Under the pieces are notes generated by a model. That model ran no database searches. It had not been told where the DNA came from and saw only the letters and a list, made by a program, of their open reading frames with translations. The translations under genes and the position numbers were made by a program. Of a stretch of DNA of 8,150 nucleotides, positions 5,714 through 8,150 are shown piece by piece (the first letter of the stretch is position 1; the number at the start of each line of letters is the position of its first letter). This DNA comes from CAYYTU01 sp964474655. Lineage in GTDB: Bacteria; Chloroflexota; Anaerolineae; B4-G1. The stretch is taken from NCBI GenBank assembly GCA_964474655.1, contig CAYYTU010000106.1, positions 1-8,150 of the forward strand. The letters run 5' to 3'.

Positions 5714-5779
5714 TGTTTCTCCACAATCGCGATCTCATCATCCGTCAGACCCATAGATTTTGTAGATCAAGGTACTGTT
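5707..5779 (-). pseudogene. Frameshifted C-terminal scar of an N6-adenine DNA methyltransferase
   Basis: Directly after the stop of the 89-residue gene, one frame reads STLIYKIYG (5750-5776). One extra base later, the next frame reads LTDDEIAIVEKQC and stops at TAA (5707-5709). Joined, IYKIYGLTDDEIAIVEKQ is the characteristic ending of Eco57I/TaqI-like adenine methyltransferases and combined restriction-modification enzymes (typical form: LVYELYGLTEEEIxIVE). The rest of the gene is absent; the upstream boundary coincides with the 89-residue gene, so a deletion or replacement removed it. The scar's stop codon overlaps the next gene's start. The identification rests on about 20 residues and my memory of the family ending. 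Confidence 0.6.
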
Positions 5780-6049
5780 CTAGGATTCCTCCAGGCGTCT
5801 CAGCAACTCCGTTCCTTTCTGGTATGTAGTGCCTGCAAAGTCATCAACGCCACAATCATCAAGGCAAGGCTTGGTCGCGCCAAACTCTAACCGGGCTGCG
5901 GCCTTGTTATCCGGTGGAAGTTTTTGCGCTGCGCAGACAGACCCGTCATCAAACCAGAAGATGACGTAGCTGGCACCACTATGACCGATCACTTCGTACA
6001 TCGCCGTTGCCGATCTTGCGTCTTTCTTGAAATCCGATGCTAATGACAT
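5780..6049 (-). CDS. Unrecognised 89-residue protein
   Basis: Function unknown. The ATG at 6049 has AGGAGG 4 nt upstream, a strong site, so translation is likely. The sequence alternates predicted strands (MYEVIGHSGASYVIFWFDDG, residues 17-36; ARLEFGATKPC, ~52-62) with helices at both ends (LASDFKKDAR; YQKGTELLRRLEES). Three cysteines (39, 62, 66), two of them in KPCLDDCG, might bind metal or form a disulfide, but there is no signal peptide, so export is unlikely. The stop TAG abuts the methyltransferase scar in the same frame, so this gene may have arrived with the event that removed the methyltransferase. A 106-nt gap separates it from the surface-protein gene upstream. Confidence 0.6.
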   Translation of the reverse strand: MSLASDFKKDARSATAMYEVIGHSGASYVIFWFDDGSVCAAQKLPPDNKAAARLEFGATKPCLDDCGVDDFAGTTYQKGTELLRRLEES

Positions 6050-6155
6050 ACCCCCTCCTATACACTAAATCCGATCAAGCTGCTATCGCCAACTTGATAT
6101 CAAAACAGAGACAATTGCCCTGTCTGCTGATCACATTTGACCGATTGCCATAGAC

Positions 6156-8147
6156 TCACTCGCCATCGCGTTCAATCATAACGGTGATATAGCCCGCATT
6201 GTCATTGTAGTCGCCGTCATTCATCGCCAGATAAAGTGTACCCTCCGCCGTCGCCGTGAAGGTGCGCCAGCGCTCCACCAAGAAGGGCTCTCCGTCCTCG
6301 CCAATCCTACCGATCAGGGAGCCCAAGGAAGCCGAAGGCAACTCGCTGCCCTCTTGTGGGCCTTCCCTTACGTCTCCATTGGCATCAAATCGCTCCGGCC
6401 CAGCTTCCCAATAGGTCCACTCGCCGTTGACCTGAACGATGGTGATCTGATCTCCAGGTGTCACTTGCACGCCCGTATCCTGCCAAACCCGATCGGCGTG
6501 CACGTCGAAGAGCGTACCCCTGCTCGCAAGATAAGGATACGCTATAGGAGAGCGACTCCAATCATGCTCTCCTGCCACGTAAGGGTAATACCAGACGATA
6601 TACCCTTTCTCGAACATCTGAGAGATGCTGCTGGGATGACCACGCGCGTCTGCAAGGGGGAACCCCAACCAGCCATTGTGACCGCCATTGTCCAGATACG
6701 TCTGTCCAACTGCTCCCCACGTTCCCGCTGTGGTTTCCTCCGAAGCGTAGATGAAGGAGGGCCAGTCAGGAGGCCCTTCAAACTCCATTCTCACACCTGT
6801 TGCTCCCGTACTTGAGGTAACTGGCTCGATTGGGGATATCGGGAATCCCAATAAGTCCCGCTCAACACCTCCCAATTCCTCATAGTGCTCCAAAATAGAA
6901 CCGTAGAGCGCGTAGGCTTGACCACTATGGACGTAGATCTCGCCATCGGTGAAGACCTGCCGGCGTCCTTGCGTCCCATTTGGGGACGTCACTCCCTCGA
7001 CAGGCCCAGCCGGGATTCCCAGGTCTACGCCTTTCTCCTCCCGCAGGCGATCTCTTTCTGCGAGGATAACTGGCTCCTCATCAAACTCGGACTCGGTGAT
7101 TGCGAATGCAAATCGTTGATACCGCATAGGCCCATCAAGTCCACTGAGCCACCAGGGTGCTTCCATTGTATCCAGGTCTTCCCAAGACACATCGGGAGCA
7201 GTGAACTGTATATAGTTCTGCTTCTTGACGGGGTAGATTTCGAGAAGATATCGTCCTGCTGCTAACTGGCCTGGCATTGATACAGTATCTGTGAAGTAAT
7301 CCCCCTGGTCCAGGTATTTGAGTTCTTCTGGTGCGTTCCAAGTATCAATTGTCGTTGTCCCACTAGACATTATCCAAGAAGTAGATCCGAGCTCTTGCTC
7401 GAAGCGTACCAGATGATATCGCACCGTGAAATAGCCAGGCGCTCCATGATTGCGGACGTACACATCAACCTCGCGCGTACTATCACGCTCTACTAGATCA
7501 GATCGAAATTCCCACGGAGCGTTGCGAATCGTGATATCCTCCTTGGTCCAGCGAGAGTCAGAACGCGCCACGCGGGTGACACTGACGTTCAACTTTGCCT
7601 GCTCTATTGGAAGGCCATCTGGTCCGAAGGGATTGCTAGGTAACTTGCTGTTCTCCTTCAGCCCCGACGTAGCCAGGAGTTCAGGGAGCGTAAGGTGAAT
7701 CTGCCGCGTCTGGGAGTCCGCTGTGAAGTCCTTCCACAGCGGTTTCTCGATGGGAGAATCACCATCTCCAGAGATACGCGCTATGACCTCACCAAATCGA
7801 CGCTGACCATTATAGTTGGGTCGTATCTCCAACGTGAATGTGATAGCGACGCCATACTTATCCAGATTGTCTTGATTCCAGATGAGCATATCCGTCAGCT
7901 CATAGGCGTTGTGGTCGCCTTCCAGCGTGTCGAGCGCCGTGATCTCAAAGCGTGGTTGTGATCGTTCGTAGAGGAAGTAGCCCCAGCCAAAGGTCGCGGC
8001 TATAATGGTGAGGGCGATCAGACTTTTGATGACGTTGCTGAAAGGCACACTTTTCCATATCGACAGGATCGCAAAAAAGGCCAGAGTGGCTAAAGCGCTA
8101 TGTGCTAACATAAGTGACACAACTCTGCTCAATAATTTAGGGTACAA
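6156..8147 (-). CDS. Membrane-anchored surface protein with LGFP repeats and a PA-IL-like lectin domain; start uncertain at the window edge
   Basis: At least 663 residues. Two hydrophobic helices (about 15-31 and 39-60) precede a large, soluble, beta-rich part, so the protein is probably held in the cytoplasmic membrane with its bulk outside. Residues ~65-350 appear to be two beta-sandwich-like regions. Residues ~373-525 hold LGFP-type repeats: a degenerate unit (DLGIPAGPVEG), then LLGFPISPIEP (432-442) and WLGFPLADARG (493-503), each followed by an aromatic-glycine stretch such as FEKGYIVWYYPY. LGFP repeats are associated with cell-wall attachment. The C-terminus (546-660) matches PA-IL-like (LecA-type) galactose-binding domains: ADRVWQDTGVQVTPGD, GSLIGRIG, AMNDGDYNDNAGYITV. 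The frame is open to the window end. The first candidate start is TTG at 8147; Met13 (8111) is an alternative with no clear ribosome binding site, so the true start may lie outside. Role: likely adhesion to polysaccharide. Confidence 0.82.
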   Translation of the reverse strand: MYPKLLSRVVSLMLAHSALATLAFFAILSIWKSVPFSNVIKSLIALTIIAATFGWGYFLYERSQPRFEITALDTLEGDHNAYELTDMLIWNQDNLDKYGVAITFTLEIRPNYNGQRRFGEVIARISGDGDSPIEKPLWKDFTADSQTRQIHLTLPELLATSGLKENSKLPSNPFGPDGLPIEQAKLNVSVTRVARSDSRWTKEDITIRNAPWEFRSDLVERDSTREVDVYVRNHGAPGYFTVRYHLVRFEQELGSTSWIMSSGTTTIDTWNAPEELKYLDQGDYFTDTVSMPGQLAAGRYLLEIYPVKKQNYIQFTAPDVSWEDLDTMEAPWWLSGLDGPMRYQRFAFAITESEFDEEPVILAERDRLREEKGVDLGIPAGPVEGVTSPNGTQGRRQVFTDGEIYVHSGQAYALYGSILEHYEELGGVERDLLGFPISPIEPVTSSTGATGVRMEFEGPPDWPSFIYASEETTAGTWGAVGQTYLDNGGHNGWLGFPLADARGHPSSISQMFEKGYIVWYYPYVAGEHDWSRSPIAYPYLASRGTLFDVHADRVWQDTGVQVTPGDQITIVQVNGEWTYWEAGPERFDANGDVREGPQEGSELPSASLGSLIGRIGEDGEPFLVERWRTFTATAEGTLYLAMNDGDYNDNAGYITVMIERDGE

Positions 8148-8150
8148 TGT

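Noticed and set aside
6094..6103. Palindrome TTGATATCAA in the gap upstream of the 89-residue gene
   Set aside because: Ten base pairs in an AT-rich gap with no convincing promoter around it; too short to claim as an operator.
6109..6125. Inverted repeat AGACA-7 nt-TGTCT below the surface-protein gene, considered as a terminator
   Set aside because: A five-pair stem with only a TTTT nearby is too weak to call.
6354..6815. 153-codon plus-strand frame, and other frames within 6350-7961
   Set aside because: They are antisense or out of frame to the surface-protein gene, whose LGFP and lectin motifs clearly define the real frame.

Overview
ORGANISM AND OVERALL CHARACTER. The window is bacterial and looks like an accessory (defence/toxin-antitoxin/repeat) region of a moderately GC-rich, environmental genome. 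Chloroflexota (Anaerolineae-like) is my best guess. It rests on the surface protein that combines LGFP repeats with a PA-IL-like lectin domain, on a TumE-type toxin with a small coiled-coil partner, and on the dispersed-repeat style (a GC-rich palindrome translated in frame as PSPETGGGAGGEG, and an ATCCGTG/CACGGAT-type hairpin repeat). This is inference, not proof. Base composition is patchy: the helicase gene is visibly GC-rich, while both its flanks and the 5.15-5.8 kb stretch are AT-richer, as in a region built by insertion.

LAYOUT. At the left edge (1-133, minus) is the start of a membrane protein that runs out of the window. After a 206-nt spacer comes the dominant gene, an intact 1124-residue protein (340-3714, minus) that joins an N-terminal phospholipase-D-type nuclease domain to a SNF2/superfamily-2 helicase; it carries two apparent in-frame repeat insertions. 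An 81-nt divergent intergenic region holds a near-consensus sigma70 promoter whose -10 box lies inside a perfect 12-bp palindrome. It drives a plus-strand cassette: a coiled-coil antitoxin-like protein (3796-4110), an overlapping TumE-family toxin (4071-4418) and a 65-residue orphan antitoxin-like protein (4457-4654). Convergent to this, on minus, is an unrecognised 144-residue protein (4703-5137) with a very strong ribosome binding site. The 300-nt gap from 5138 to 5437 is filled by two repeats: a long imperfect hairpin (5178-5243) and a 150-bp MITE-like element (5289-5438) flanked by a TATT duplication. Then follow a 91-residue protein (5438-5713), a frameshifted scar of the C-terminus of an N6-adenine DNA methyltransferase (5707-5779), an unrecognised 89-residue protein (5780-6049) and a large membrane-anchored surface protein (6156 to the right edge), all on minus.

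HOW IT FITS TOGETHER. The most informative combination is the intact PLD-SNF2 helicase with, about 2 kb away on the same strand, the last ~20 codons of an Eco57I/TaqI-like adenine methyltransferase. I read the segment 340-5779 as the remains of a methyltransferase plus PLD-helicase anti-phage locus (loosely comparable to DISARM-type or helicase-containing restriction systems). The methyltransferase has been deleted, and a toxin-antitoxin cassette and a MITE have been inserted between the parts. The 91- and 144-residue proteins may be accessory members of that locus. The 663-residue surface protein and the left-edge membrane protein appear to be unrelated flanking genes.
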